Assembly (NCBI GenBank): GCA_009695195.1
Contig: SIBJ01000002.1
Coordinates: 1 to 64,000 of the forward strand
Origin: Pedosphaera sp.
Lineage (GTDB): Bacteria; Verrucomicrobiota; Verrucomicrobiia; Limisphaerales; JADLHS01
DNA: 64,000 nt
Reading direction: 5' to 3'
Translations under genes and position numbers: made by a program
Shown: positions 6,238 through 14,567 of the stretch, one piece after another
Numbering within the stretch: the first letter of the stretch is position 1
Layout: every line of letters starts with the position of its first letter
The notes under the pieces: generated by a model
Seen by the model: only the letters and a program-made list of their open reading frames with translations
What the model was told of the DNA's origin: nothing
Database searches by the model: none

Positions 6238-8046
6238 ATGTTGACGACGCTGCGCATCAAAAACCTCGCCCTCGTGGCCGACCTCACGCTGGAACTCCAG
6301 CCGGGTTGCAACGTCGTCACCGGCGAGACGGGCGCGGGCAAGTCCATCATCATCGGCGCGCTGAACCTTGTCCTCGGCGAACGCGCCGACCGCACGCTCA
6401 TCCGCAGCGGCAGCGATGCGTGCTCGGTGGAAGCCGTGTTCGATGTGTGTGCGTTGCTCGCCCGCAAACCGGAGCGCCGAGCACCGTCTCGGCACGTTTC
6501 AGCCGACGACGACCAACTGGCCGAGACGGTGCTCGGCGCTCCGGCGCTGAAAACTTACCTCGACGAGAATGGCCTTGAACCGTGCAACGACAACCAGCTC
6601 GTCCTCAAACGCACCTTCACCAGCGCGGGAACGAACCTCCAGTTCGTTAACGGCTCGCCCACCACGCTCAATGTTCTCGCCACCATCGGCGAATGGCTCG
6701 TGGACATTCACGGGCCGCACGATCATCAATCGCTCCTGCATCCCGCGAAACAACTCGCGATTCTCGACGCCTTTGGCGGATTGGAAAACGAGCGCGGGGC
6801 GTTCGGAGATTTGGTTCACCGCCGCGCCGTGCTCGAAACCGAAAAGTCCGCCCTGATCGTGGACGAGAAATCCTACGCGCAACAACTCGACCTGCTCCGC
6901 TTCCAAGTGAAGGAGATCGAGTCGGCGCGATTGCATCCGGACGAGGAAGAGCAGGTGACACAGGAGCACAATCGCGCGAGCAACGCCGCGAAGCTTTTAC
7001 AATTGAGCCAGGCCGCGCTGGATTTATTGAGCGAGAACGAGAACTCATTGCTGACGCAGGCCGGGGTGATGGGCCGCACGCTTCAAGAGTTGCAGCGCGT
7101 GGACGCGGGAGCGTCGGCGCTGACGGAACTTCACTCGCAAGCGGCGGCATCGTTCGGCGAGCTGCAAGCCGAACTCTCGCGCTACGCCGACAAAGTGGAC
7201 GTTGACCCCGCACGGCTCGCTGAGTTGGAGGAACGGCTCAATCTCATCCAATCGCTCAAGCGCAAATATGGCGCAACGCTGGCCGAGATCATCGCATTCG
7301 GCGAAGACGCTGGGGAAAAATTGCAATCGCTCGAATCCCGCGACGCCGAGCTGGCGCGCATCAACGCTGCGTTGGCGAAGTTGGACGGAGAATTATCCCG
7401 CGCCGGGAAAAATCTTTCCGCCGCCCGGCGCAAAGTGATCCCGCAACTTGCCAAAGCCGCCGCCAAGCAACTCGCCGATCTGGGCTTCAAGCAAAGTAAG
7501 TTTGACGTGGAGATCACCACGCCGTTTGTAGGAGACGAGGTAACGAGTCTCAAACCAAACGAAAGTCATCCCGACGGGTCGGGACTCACGTCGTCTCCTA
7601 CAATTCGGTCAACGGGTTTCGATGAGATTGAATTCCAATTCTCCCCCAACCTCGGCGAGCCGCCGAAGCCGCTGCGCGCCATCGCGTCCTCCGGCGAAAT
7701 GGCCCGCGTGATGTTGGCATTGAAAACCGTGCTCGCCGCGCAGGACGAAATTCCCGTGCTCATCTTCGACGAGGTTGATGCGAACATTGGCGGCGAGACC
7801 GCCAACGCCGTCGGCGAGAAAATGAAACAGATCGCGGCCAAACGACAGGTCTTGTGCATCACGCACCTCCCGCAAGTCGCCGCGCCGGCGGACGCGCATT
7901 ACGTCGTCACGAAGCAGGTGAAGGACGGCCGCACGATTTCGGAGATCACCTTGCTCGACCGGAAGTCCCGCGTGACCGAACTCGCCCGGATGCTCGGCGG
8001 CCAGAGCGATGCGGCGCGGAAACATGCGGAAGCCATGTTGAAATGA
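6238..8046 (+). CDS. recN: DNA repair protein RecN
   Basis: The ATG at 6238 begins MLTTLRIKNLALV, the conserved RecN opening; an upstream ATG at 6199 would add an unconserved 13 residues. RecN is an SMC-like ATPase in double-strand break repair. Walker A is GETGAGKS near residue 30. The coiled-coil arms run through the middle of the protein, and the signature SSGEMARVMLALK and Walker B VLIFDEVDANIGG lie near the C-terminus, before ITHLPQVAA. At 602 residues it is longer than the roughly 555 usual, because two palindromic elements are translated inside it: residues about 79-103 (72-bp element) and 430-455 (78-bp element). Both lie in variable loops between conserved blocks, so the protein is probably functional. 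Confidence 0.95.
   Translation: MLTTLRIKNLALVADLTLELQPGCNVVTGETGAGKSIIIGALNLVLGERADRTLIRSGSDACSVEAVFDVCALLARKPERRAPSRHVSADDDQLAETVLGAPALKTYLDENGLEPCNDNQLVLKRTFTSAGTNLQFVNGSPTTLNVLATIGEWLVDIHGPHDHQSLLHPAKQLAILDAFGGLENERGAFGDLVHRRAVLETEKSALIVDEKSYAQQLDLLRFQVKEIESARLHPDEEEQVTQEHNRASNAAKLLQLSQAALDLLSENENSLLTQAGVMGRTLQELQRVDAGASALTELHSQAAASFGELQAELSRYADKVDVDPARLAELEERLNLIQSLKRKYGATLAEIIAFGEDAGEKLQSLESRDAELARINAALAKLDGELSRAGKNLSAARRKVIPQLAKAAAKQLADLGFKQSKFDVEITTPFVGDEVTSLKPNESHPDGSGLTSSPTIRSTGFDEIEFQFSPNLGEPPKPLRAIASSGEMARVMLALKTVLAAQDEIPVLIFDEVDANIGGETANAVGEKMKQIAAKRQVLCITHLPQVAAPADAHYVVTKQVKDGRTISEITLLDRKSRVTELARMLGGQSDAARKHAEAMLK
6471..6542. repeat. 72-bp palindromic element, copy in recN
   Basis: Perfect 23-bp inverted arms (GGAGCGCCGAGCACCGTCTC + GGC at 6471-6493 and its exact complement at 6520-6542) surround a 26-bp centre. 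The total of 72 bp equals 24 codons. It is read in frame in recN as ERRAPSRH...AETVLGAP. Confidence 0.92.
7526..7603. repeat. 78-bp palindromic element (TTGTAGGAGACGA arms), copy in recN
   Basis: The left arm TTGTAGGAGACGAGGTAACG + AGTC and the right arm GACTCACGTCGTCTCCTACA + A are inverted copies with a small indel. The length of 78 bp equals 26 codons and keeps recN in frame. The intergenic copy at 28638-28715 has the same length. Confidence 0.88.
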
Positions 8047-8092
8047 ATTCCATTTTTTGAAGGCCGTCGTAACTTGGCGCAGAGTTTCCCGT

Positions 8093-11000
8093 ATGATTCG
8101 TTCGCGAACACAATTAGGAATGGCGGTCGGGATGTTGGCGGTGTCTTCCGGCTTCGTGGCCGTCGCCGCGCCGGCTGGCAAGATTGACTTCAATTCGCAA
8201 GTCCGCCCGGTCCTTTCGGCGAAATGTTTTCCCTGCCACGGCCCGGACGACAAATCGCGCAAGGCCAAGCTCCGGCTCGACCTCCGCAGCGAAGCCACGC
8301 GCGAGCGCGAAGGAATCATTCCCATCAGGCCCGGCGATTTGAAGAACAGCGAAATGATCCGCCGCATCACGGCGGGTGCAGATTCCGACGATCTCATGCC
8401 GCCGACGAAAGCCGGCCATCCGTTGAACGCGCGCGAAATTGAGTTGCTTAAAAAATGGGTTCTCCAAGGCGCGCCGTATTCGACGCACTGGTCGTTCACC
8501 AAACCCGTGCGGCCCACGCCGCCGAAAGTTTCACAACGCTCGTGGCCAAAGAACGCGATTGACGCTTTCATCCTGGCGAAACTTGACGCGAACAAACTCA
8601 AGCCCGCTCCGCCGGCGGATCGCCACGCGCTCATTCGCCGCGCGTCGCTCGATCTGATCGGTTTGCCGCCAACGCCCGCGGAAGTTGGCGCCTTCGTAAA
8701 CGACAAATCGCCGGACGCCTTCGAGCGTGTCGTTGATCGTTTGCTTTCGTCGCCCGCTTACGGCGAGAAATGGGCGCGGATGTGGATGGACATCGCGCGC
8801 TATGCCGACTCGACCGGTTACGGACAGGACTCCATGCGGCAGAGCAATCCATGGCCGTATCGCGACTGGGTCATCGCCGCGTTCAATCGCAATCTCCCGC
8901 TCCACCAGTTCACGATTGAACAACTCGCCGGCGACCTGCTCGACAATCCGACCGAGGAGCAACTCGTGGCGACGGCGTTTCATCGGAACACCATGACGAA
9001 TCTCGAAGGCGGCACGGACGATGAGGAATGGCGCGTGGCCGCCGTGAAAGATCGCGCGAACGTGACCGCGCAGGCCTGGATGGGGCTGACGATGGGTTGC
9101 GCGCAGTGCCACACGCACAAGTTCGATCCCATTTCACAGACGGAATATTACCAGTTCTACGCCTTCTTCAATCAGACTGAGGACAACGATCAACCCGACG
9201 AGCGACCGACGATGCCGTTGCTCAACGCCGAGCAACGCAAGCAGACGGCGGATTTGAAAGCCCAGATCGCCGCGCTGGAGAAAACAATTTCCACCAACAA
9301 TCCGGAACTGGAGCGCGAGTTCGCAAAGTGGGAGCAGGCGGCCCAAGGCCCCGAGCTTTGGCGCGTGGCGGACTTGAAGGAATTTAAGTCGCTGCGCGGA
9401 ACGGGGTTTCGGAAACTGGACGACGGCTCATTGCTGGCGGACACGAATTCGCCGGACAAGGAGATTTACACCTTGAAGTTCGATTCCTCCATGACGAACG
9501 CCACGGCGCTGCGGCTGGAAGTTTTGCCCGACGATTCGCTGCCGGCGCACGGCCCGGGCCGCGACGTGAGCGGCAATTTCGTTTTGACCGAACTGCAACT
9601 CACCGTGAAGTCGTCCGCCGCCGTGGCCCAGCGCTCGCGGTTCGTGCGTATCGAATTGCCGGGAGATAAGCGCATTCTGTCGCTGGCCGAGGTGCAAGTT
9701 TACTCCGGCGGGGAAAACGTCGCGACGAACGGCAAGGCGTCGCAGTCGAGTGTGGATTACGACGGGCCGGCGGAGCGCGCGATTGATGGCAAGACGGATG
9801 GCGAATTTGAAAAGGCGAAATCCACCACGCACACGCGCGAGGAGGCGAACCCGTGGTGGGAGGTGGATTTGGGCGCGGAACAGACTCTGGATTCGGTCGT
9901 GGTGTGGAATCGCACCGACGGCGGCGCGGGCGTCAGCGCGCGGCTGGCGAACTTCCGACTCGTGGCGCTCGACGCCGCGCGCCAGCCGGTGTGGACGACG
10001 CAGGTGGCGACCGCCCCGAAGAAGAACGTGAAGCTGAACGCGCAGGAGCGGACGGCCGTGTTCCACCGCGCGACGGCGACGTTCGAACAGAAAGATCTTG
10101 AAGCCGCGCATTTGACGAGCGGCGAAGCCGACCCGAAACGCGGCTGGGCCGTTGGCGGCGCGCAAGGCAAGGCGCACGCCGCGGTCATCGAGTTTTCCGA
10201 GCCGTTGCCCGCCGGCGAAGTCACCGTCAAGCTCACGCAAAATTTTGGGAAGCAACATTCCCTCGGCCGCTTTCGGCTGGCGCTGACCGATGCGATGGTA
10301 CCGCGCATCGCGGTGCCGGAAAATCTTCAGCCCTCGCTCGCCCTCGCGGCGGACCAGCGCTCGCCCGCCCAGCGGCAGGAATTGTTGCAATGGTTTCAAC
10401 AGTTCGCCGCCGCCACCGCCGAGATTCGCCGGCAGATCGAGCCGTTGCAGAAGGAGCTCGACGTCATCAAGCCGCTGCAGTTGCCGGTGATGCGCGACTT
10501 CGCCGCCGACAAGCGCCGCGTCACGCGCCTGATGAACAAAGGCAACTATCTTGAGCCGGTGGATGAAGTCACCGCCGCTGTGCCCGCGTCATTCAATGCG
10601 TGGCCCGCCGATGCGCCGACGAACCGGCTCGGCCTGGCGAAGTGGCTGATGAGTCCCGAGAATCCGCTCACGGCGCGCGTGATGGCAAATCGTTTCTGGG
10701 CACAGTTGTTCGGGGTCGGCTTGGTGGAGACCGAGGAAGACTTCGGCACGCAAGGTTCGCTGCCCACGCATCCCGAGTTGCTCGACTGGCTCGCGATTGA
10801 ATTGCGCGAAGGCGGCTGGGACGTGAAAAAGTTTTTGAAGACCATCGTGATGAGTTCGACGTATCAACAATCATCGCGCGTCACGCCGGAACTGCTCGCA
10901 AAGGATCCGCGCAATCGCCTGCTCTCGCGTTCCCCACGGCGACGACTGGAGGCGGAAGTGATCCGCGATCAGGCACTGGCGCTCGGTGGATTGCTCAGCC

Positions 11001-11563
11001 CAAAAATCGGCGGGCCGAGCGTCTATCCCCCGCAGCCGGACGGGCTGTGGCGCGTGGCGTTTGATGGGATGCGCGCATATCCGACCAGCACGGGTGAGGA
11101 TCGTTATCGTCGCGGGCTCTACACGGTCTGGCGGCGCACCGTTCCGTATCCGAGCATGACGACCTTCGACGCTCCGAGCCGCGAGAGCTGCACGTTCCGC
11201 CGGCTGCCCACGAACACGCCCTTGCAAGCTTACGTGACGTTAAACGATCCGGTTTATCTCGAAGCGGCGCAGGCGCTGGGCCGGCGATTGGTGCGCGAAG
11301 GCGGTGCGACGGTCGAGGAACGGATTCGCTTTGGGGTGAATCTGGTTTTGTCCCGACCCGCCACGAAAGATCAAATCACCGCGCTGACAAAACTCTTTGA
11401 ATCTGAACTGGCGCATTATCGCAGCGCGGAGAAGGATGCCTTAAAGCTCGCGACCGAACCGCTCGGCGCTTTGCCGAAGGACCTGAGCTCCGCCGAAGCT
11501 GCGGCGTGGACGGTGATCGCGAATGTGTTGTTGAATCTGGATGGAGTTTTGACGGAAGGCTGA
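8093..11563 (+). CDS. PSD1-type cytochrome c / DUF1549 / DUF1553 protein with inserted discoidin domain
   Basis: The ATG at 8093 opens a signal peptide (MIRSRTQLGMAVGMLAV...APA); a TTG 12 codons upstream is less likely. The domains in order are: planctomycete-type cytochrome c with haem motif CFPCHG near residue 43; DUF1549 including a second CxxCH (CAQCHTHKFDP); an F5/8 type C (discoidin-like) domain around residues 520-660 (LAEVQVYSGGENVA, NPWWEVDLG); and C-terminal DUF1553 (NRFWAQLFG, SRSPRRRLEAE). Such proteins are abundant in Planctomycetota and Verrucomicrobiota and nearly always precede a DUF1501 gene, as here. They are thought to act in the periplasm on polysaccharides or sulfated glycans, but no activity is established. 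The discoidin-like domain suggests carbohydrate binding. Confidence 0.88.
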   Translation: MIRSRTQLGMAVGMLAVSSGFVAVAAPAGKIDFNSQVRPVLSAKCFPCHGPDDKSRKAKLRLDLRSEATREREGIIPIRPGDLKNSEMIRRITAGADSDDLMPPTKAGHPLNAREIELLKKWVLQGAPYSTHWSFTKPVRPTPPKVSQRSWPKNAIDAFILAKLDANKLKPAPPADRHALIRRASLDLIGLPPTPAEVGAFVNDKSPDAFERVVDRLLSSPAYGEKWARMWMDIARYADSTGYGQDSMRQSNPWPYRDWVIAAFNRNLPLHQFTIEQLAGDLLDNPTEEQLVATAFHRNTMTNLEGGTDDEEWRVAAVKDRANVTAQAWMGLTMGCAQCHTHKFDPISQTEYYQFYAFFNQTEDNDQPDERPTMPLLNAEQRKQTADLKAQIAALEKTISTNNPELEREFAKWEQAAQGPELWRVADLKEFKSLRGTGFRKLDDGSLLADTNSPDKEIYTLKFDSSMTNATALRLEVLPDDSLPAHGPGRDVSGNFVLTELQLTVKSSAAVAQRSRFVRIELPGDKRILSLAEVQVYSGGENVATNGKASQSSVDYDGPAERAIDGKTDGEFEKAKSTTHTREEANPWWEVDLGAEQTLDSVVVWNRTDGGAGVSARLANFRLVALDAARQPVWTTQVATAPKKNVKLNAQERTAVFHRATATFEQKDLEAAHLTSGEADPKRGWAVGGAQGKAHAAVIEFSEPLPAGEVTVKLTQNFGKQHSLGRFRLALTDAMVPRIAVPENLQPSLALAADQRSPAQRQELLQWFQQFAAATAEIRRQIEPLQKELDVIKPLQLPVMRDFAADKRRVTRLMNKGNYLEPVDEVTAAVPASFNAWPADAPTNRLGLAKWLMSPENPLTARVMANRFWAQLFGVGLVETEEDFGTQGSLPTHPELLDWLAIELREGGWDVKKFLKTIVMSSTYQQSSRVTPELLAKDPRNRLLSRSPRRRLEAEVIRDQALALGGLLSPKIGGPSVYPPQPDGLWRVAFDGMRAYPTSTGEDRYRRGLYTVWRRTVPYPSMTTFDAPSRESCTFRRLPTNTPLQAYVTLNDPVYLEAAQALGRRLVREGGATVEERIRFGVNLVLSRPATKDQITALTKLFESELAHYRSAEKDALKLATEPLGALPKDLSSAEAAAWTVIANVLLNLDGVLTEG

Positions 11564-11568
11564 AACCC

Positions 11569-11610
11569 GGGAGCGCCGGCGTCTTCGCCGGCGCGGACGC
11601 CGGCGCTCCC
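11569..11610. repeat. 42-bp palindrome GGGAGCGCCGGCGTC
   Basis: Perfect 15-bp inverted arms at 11569-11583 and 11596-11610, five bases after the PSD1 stop. Its GGAGCGC terminus is shared with the 72-bp element family. It may serve as a terminator-like hairpin between the PSD1 and DUF1501 genes, though no T-tract follows. Confidence 0.8.
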
Positions 11611-11652
11611 AGGCGCAGTTGGCCGATCGGTTTGTGAAAAACTGTGATTGCT

Positions 11653-13128
11653 ATGAAATTGTTTGATGTGAATCTCGCCCATACCCGCGCGCTCACGCGG
11701 CGCCACTTCTTCGCGCGGGCCGGCTTGAGCCTCGGCGGGATCGCGCTCAGCGGTTTGTGCGTGCGCGATGGCTTCGCGGCTCTAGCCAAAGCCAAGTCGC
11801 CCGGCGCCGGGCCGATGGTCGTCAAGCCGCCGATGATTCCGGCCCGGGCAAAATCCATCATCTACCTGCACATGGCGGGCGCGCCGCCGTCGCTGGATTT
11901 GTTCGATTACAAGCCCAAGCTGAACGAACTGAACATGCAGCCGTGTCCGGAGTCGTTGTTTCAGGGCAAGCGCTTCGCATTCATCAAGGGCGTGCCGAAG
12001 ATGCTCGGCTCGCCGCACAAGTTCGCGCGCCACGGCAAGAGCGGCGCGTGGGTGAGCGATGTGCTGCCGCACGTGGCGAAAATCGTGGACGACATTTGCA
12101 TAATCAAATCTTGCTCAACGGATCAGTTCAACCACGCGCCGGCTGAGTTGTTTCTGTTCACCGGTCTGCAACGTCCTGGCAATGCGTCGCTCGGTTCGTG
12201 GGTTACTTACGGTTTGGGCAGTGAGAATCAAAACCTGCCAGGCTTCATCGTGCTGTCGAGCGGCGGTTCGGATCCGAGCGGCGGGAAAAACCTTTGGAGC
12301 AGCGGCTATTTGCCGGGCGTTTATCAAGGCGTGCAATGCCGCACGTCCGGCGAACCGATTCTTTACGCAAACAACCCGCCGGGGATGGACCGCGACAGTC
12401 GCCGCCGCAGCCTCGATGCATTGCGCCAGTTGAACGAAGCCGAGGCGAAACAGTTTGGCGATCCCGAAACCGTCACGCGCATCGAGCAGTACGAACTCGC
12501 CTATCGGATGCAGATCAGCGTGCCGGAGGTGTTCGATATTTCCAAAGAGCCGGCGGCCACGCGCGAGATGTACGGCGCGAAACCCGGCGAAGGCGGCTTC
12601 GCCAACAACTGCCTGCTCGCGCGCCGGCTCGTCGAGAAGGGCGTGCGCTACGTGCAACTATTCGATTGGGGCTGGGACATGCACGGCACGTCGAACGACA
12701 ACGACCTCGTCACCGGACTGCCGAAAAAATGCAAGGACGTGGACCAGGCCTGCGCCGCGCTCATCACGGATTTGAAACAACGCGGGCTGCTCGACGAAAC
12801 GCTCGTGATCTGGGGCGGCGAATTCGGGCGCACGCCGATGAACGAGGCGCGTAACGGTTCCACCTTCCTTGGCCGCGATCATCATCCGAATTGTTTCACC
12901 ATGGTCATGGCAGGTGGCGGCATTAAACCCGGAATTTCTTACGGCGAGACGGATGAGTTCGGCTACAGCGTGGCGAGCGACAAGGTGGGCGTGCGTGATT
13001 TGCAGCAAACGATTTTGCATCAACTCGGCCTCGACGCGCACCGTTTTGGCTTCCCGTATCTCGGCTTGAACCAACGCCTGATCGGCCCGACGGAGGAGGC
13101 GCAGTTGATCAAGAGGATTTTGAGCTGA
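11653..13128 (+). CDS. DUF1501 protein (sulfatase-like fold) with Tat signal
   Basis: The ATG at 11653 is chosen; a GTG three codons upstream is possible. The N-terminus TRRHFFARAGLSLGGIAL is a twin-arginine signal, so the protein is exported folded. Family motifs include YLHMAGAPPSLDLFDYKP, KSCSTDQFNHAPAELFLFTG, LPGFIVLSSG, DWGWDMHG and VIWGGEFGRTPM, the last two matching the metal-site region of the alkaline-phosphatase/sulfatase superfamily. The length of 491 residues is normal. It pairs with the PSD1 gene 90 bp upstream. Its last 43 bases are duplicated 725 bp downstream, beyond the hicBA cassette. Confidence 0.9.
   Translation: MKLFDVNLAHTRALTRRHFFARAGLSLGGIALSGLCVRDGFAALAKAKSPGAGPMVVKPPMIPARAKSIIYLHMAGAPPSLDLFDYKPKLNELNMQPCPESLFQGKRFAFIKGVPKMLGSPHKFARHGKSGAWVSDVLPHVAKIVDDICIIKSCSTDQFNHAPAELFLFTGLQRPGNASLGSWVTYGLGSENQNLPGFIVLSSGGSDPSGGKNLWSSGYLPGVYQGVQCRTSGEPILYANNPPGMDRDSRRRSLDALRQLNEAEAKQFGDPETVTRIEQYELAYRMQISVPEVFDISKEPAATREMYGAKPGEGGFANNCLLARRLVEKGVRYVQLFDWGWDMHGTSNDNDLVTGLPKKCKDVDQACAALITDLKQRGLLDETLVIWGGEFGRTPMNEARNGSTFLGRDHHPNCFTMVMAGGGIKPGISYGETDEFGYSVASDKVGVRDLQQTILHQLGLDAHRFGFPYLGLNQRLIGPTEEAQLIKRILS
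13086..13128 (+). repeat. Direct repeat 1: 3' end of the DUF1501 gene
   Basis: CCCGACGGAGGAGGCGCAGT and the following bases through the TGA recur at 13811-13853 with about 38 of 43 bases identical. The two copies bracket the hicBA genes. Confidence 0.85.
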
Positions 13129-13181
13129 CCGTTCGTTGGCAGCAGCCTTTTCCTAAGACGACACTTGCATGGTTAATTGAA

Positions 13182-13580
13182 ATGACGTATCAAAACGCCA
13201 TGGACACGCACATCTACGACCTTCAAATCCGTGTATTGATTTACCGGGAGGACGGGGAATTTGTGGCGCGGGCTTTGGAAATGGACTTGCTCGGATTTGG
13301 TAAAACCGAACGCGAGGCGGTCGAATCGTTGAAACAGACCACCGAGGCGCAAATTTCCTTTGCCCATCAAATGAACGACGCCGGCCTTATCAGTTTCCCG
13401 GCGGAAGCCGAGTATTTCAAACGCTGGGATGACGCTCAGAAAAAAGCGTTGCGCGCCGAGATTCTCGGTGATCGGTCGGTGAAGCTGGCCGCGCGTGCAT
13501 ATGTGATTTCATTCACGACCGCAGAATTGAAGGCGCTGCGCACCCGGCGGTTCAAGCAGACAGGATTGGTCTGTGCCTAG
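13182..13580 (+). CDS. hicB: HicB-like antitoxin
   Basis: The protein has 132 residues. The N-terminal half is a HicB fold: IYDLQIRVLIYREDGEFVARALEMDLLGFGKTEREAVESLKQ. The C-terminal half is a helical extension without an obvious helix-turn-helix. HicB proteins neutralise the HicA mRNA interferase and usually repress their own operon. It overlaps the hicA start by 8 bp, in antitoxin-first order. An ATG six codons downstream (MDTHIYD) could be the real start. Confidence 0.8.
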   Translation: MTYQNAMDTHIYDLQIRVLIYREDGEFVARALEMDLLGFGKTEREAVESLKQTTEAQISFAHQMNDAGLISFPAEAEYFKRWDDAQKKALRAEILGDRSVKLAARAYVISFTTAELKALRTRRFKQTGLVCA

Positions 13581-13806
13581 ACCGCACAAGCCCGATGATG
13601 TCTTTCGCATCTTGCGCGAATACGATTCCCGGTTTGTCGTGTTGGTGAATCGTGGCAAAGGTTCTCACCGGATGATTTTTCACCCGAACATCAAAGGGCA
13701 GAAGCGTTCGTTCCCGATCCCGTATCATCGTGGCAAAGAAATTCAGCGGGGTTTGCTGAAGGCGTTGATCCGGCGTTTTAACCTGCCCAATAATCTGTTC
13801 GGTTGA
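13573..13806 (+). CDS. hicA: HicA-like mRNA interferase toxin
   Basis: The protein has 77 residues with a GTG start overlapping hicB. The conserved GSHRMIFHP motif carries the catalytic-type histidine of the dsRBD-like HicA fold, and FPIPYHRGKEIQRGLLKALIRRF follows the family pattern. The opening FRILREYDSRFVVLVNRGKGSH matches HicA as well. The gene is intact, unlike the other two toxin genes in this window. Confidence 0.82.
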   Translation: MPRPHKPDDVFRILREYDSRFVVLVNRGKGSHRMIFHPNIKGQKRSFPIPYHRGKEIQRGLLKALIRRFNLPNNLFG

Positions 13807-13810
13807 TTGA

Positions 13811-13853
13811 CCCGACGGAGGCGGCGCAGTTGATCAAGGGGATTTTGGTGTGA
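13811..13853 (+). repeat. Direct repeat 2: displaced copy of the DUF1501 gene end
   Basis: It begins five bases after the hicA stop and reproduces the end of the DUF1501 coding sequence including a stop (CCCGACGGAGGCGGCGCAGT...GTGTGA). It has no upstream coding part. It probably marks the far junction of the inserted hicBA cassette, or the tail of a lost second DUF1501 gene. Confidence 0.85.
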
Positions 13854-13945
13854 GGCAGGTCGCTCGCTCGCAAAGAATCGGCTTCATCCCGTTCGCCAAC
13901 TGCCGCCCATCTTCACGTTCGGTGGCTCTTTCGTATGTCTGGAAA

Positions 13946-14397
13946 TCACCTGTTTGCCTTGTCCTTGAAGTCTGGCAAAAACCGCAGGATGGTCAGAAAC
14001 TGTTTTTGGTCTTGGAGGCGGATGCGATAACGGACTGCCTCTCCTATGACAGCATCATCCAAAATGGCGGGCGCTTCGTTCTTGCAATACTTCGTCTCTG
14101 GCGCGAGATGGAATGACTTGGCCTTGACCTGATTCACCAGGAACGGGGGGCCAGGGCAATGGAGACGGTTTGCTGTTGTTTGTCGATTGAAAGCAGTGTG
14201 CCAATGAATTCGTCGAGATGTGCCGCTGCTCTGACGTCGTTAGTGCCGACCCGGGTTTGCCCGTTCGTGGCGGAAATGCCCGGTCGCTCAATAATGGTTT
14301 GCGGTCTGGCGTTTCGTGGGGTGGTATTTGTTGATTGAGCCGGGACCGAACAAACTGTGAGAGCCATAAGGAGGGTCAGGTGCGGTAGCAGTTTCAT
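13946..14397 (-). pseudogene. Small secreted protein interrupted by a frameshift in a G6/C6 tract
   Basis: The first frame (ATG at 14397) gives a signal peptide MKLLPHLTLLMALTVCSVPA, then ...FIGTLLSIDKQQQTVSIALAP, and stops after four more residues. The second frame, one base away, continues FLVNQVKAKSFHLAPETKYCKNEAPAILDDAVIGEAV to 13946. Together they match the order of small DUF5666-like periplasmic proteins (GTV..ID....TVTV...F.VT..TKI.K.GKPA.L.D..VGE.V). The switch falls at the run of six G (plus strand) at 14145-14150. Adding one base restores a 150-residue protein. It may be a true mutation, phase variation or an assembly error. Confidence 0.65.
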
Positions 14398-14567
14398 AAT
14401 GTTTGTCGTTGTGTTGTAAGCGTGCCGCGTAACTCTTAAATGGACAGGCAGACTTCCGCCGATCTCGTTTCATTGGGCGACACTATTCCGGGTGCAGCAA
14501 CAAGTCCAGTATGGCCTTGCCTTCAAACGAACGCGGAACGTCCATCAGGAAAACCCGAGGTTGACCG
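14398..14567. other. Intergenic space without visible gene
   Basis: This lies between the start of the frameshifted secreted gene and the end of lnt. I see no RNA gene, strong promoter or hairpin in it. Confidence 0.5.

Noticed and set aside
7609-8706. 365-codon minus-strand open frame across the recN end and PSD1 start
   Set aside because: It is antisense to the recN Walker B region and the PSD1 haem motif, both well conserved.
13850-14116. 88-codon plus-strand open frame after the hicBA cassette
   Set aside because: It begins inside the duplicated DUF1501 end and overlaps the frameshifted secreted gene on the other strand, which has better motifs.
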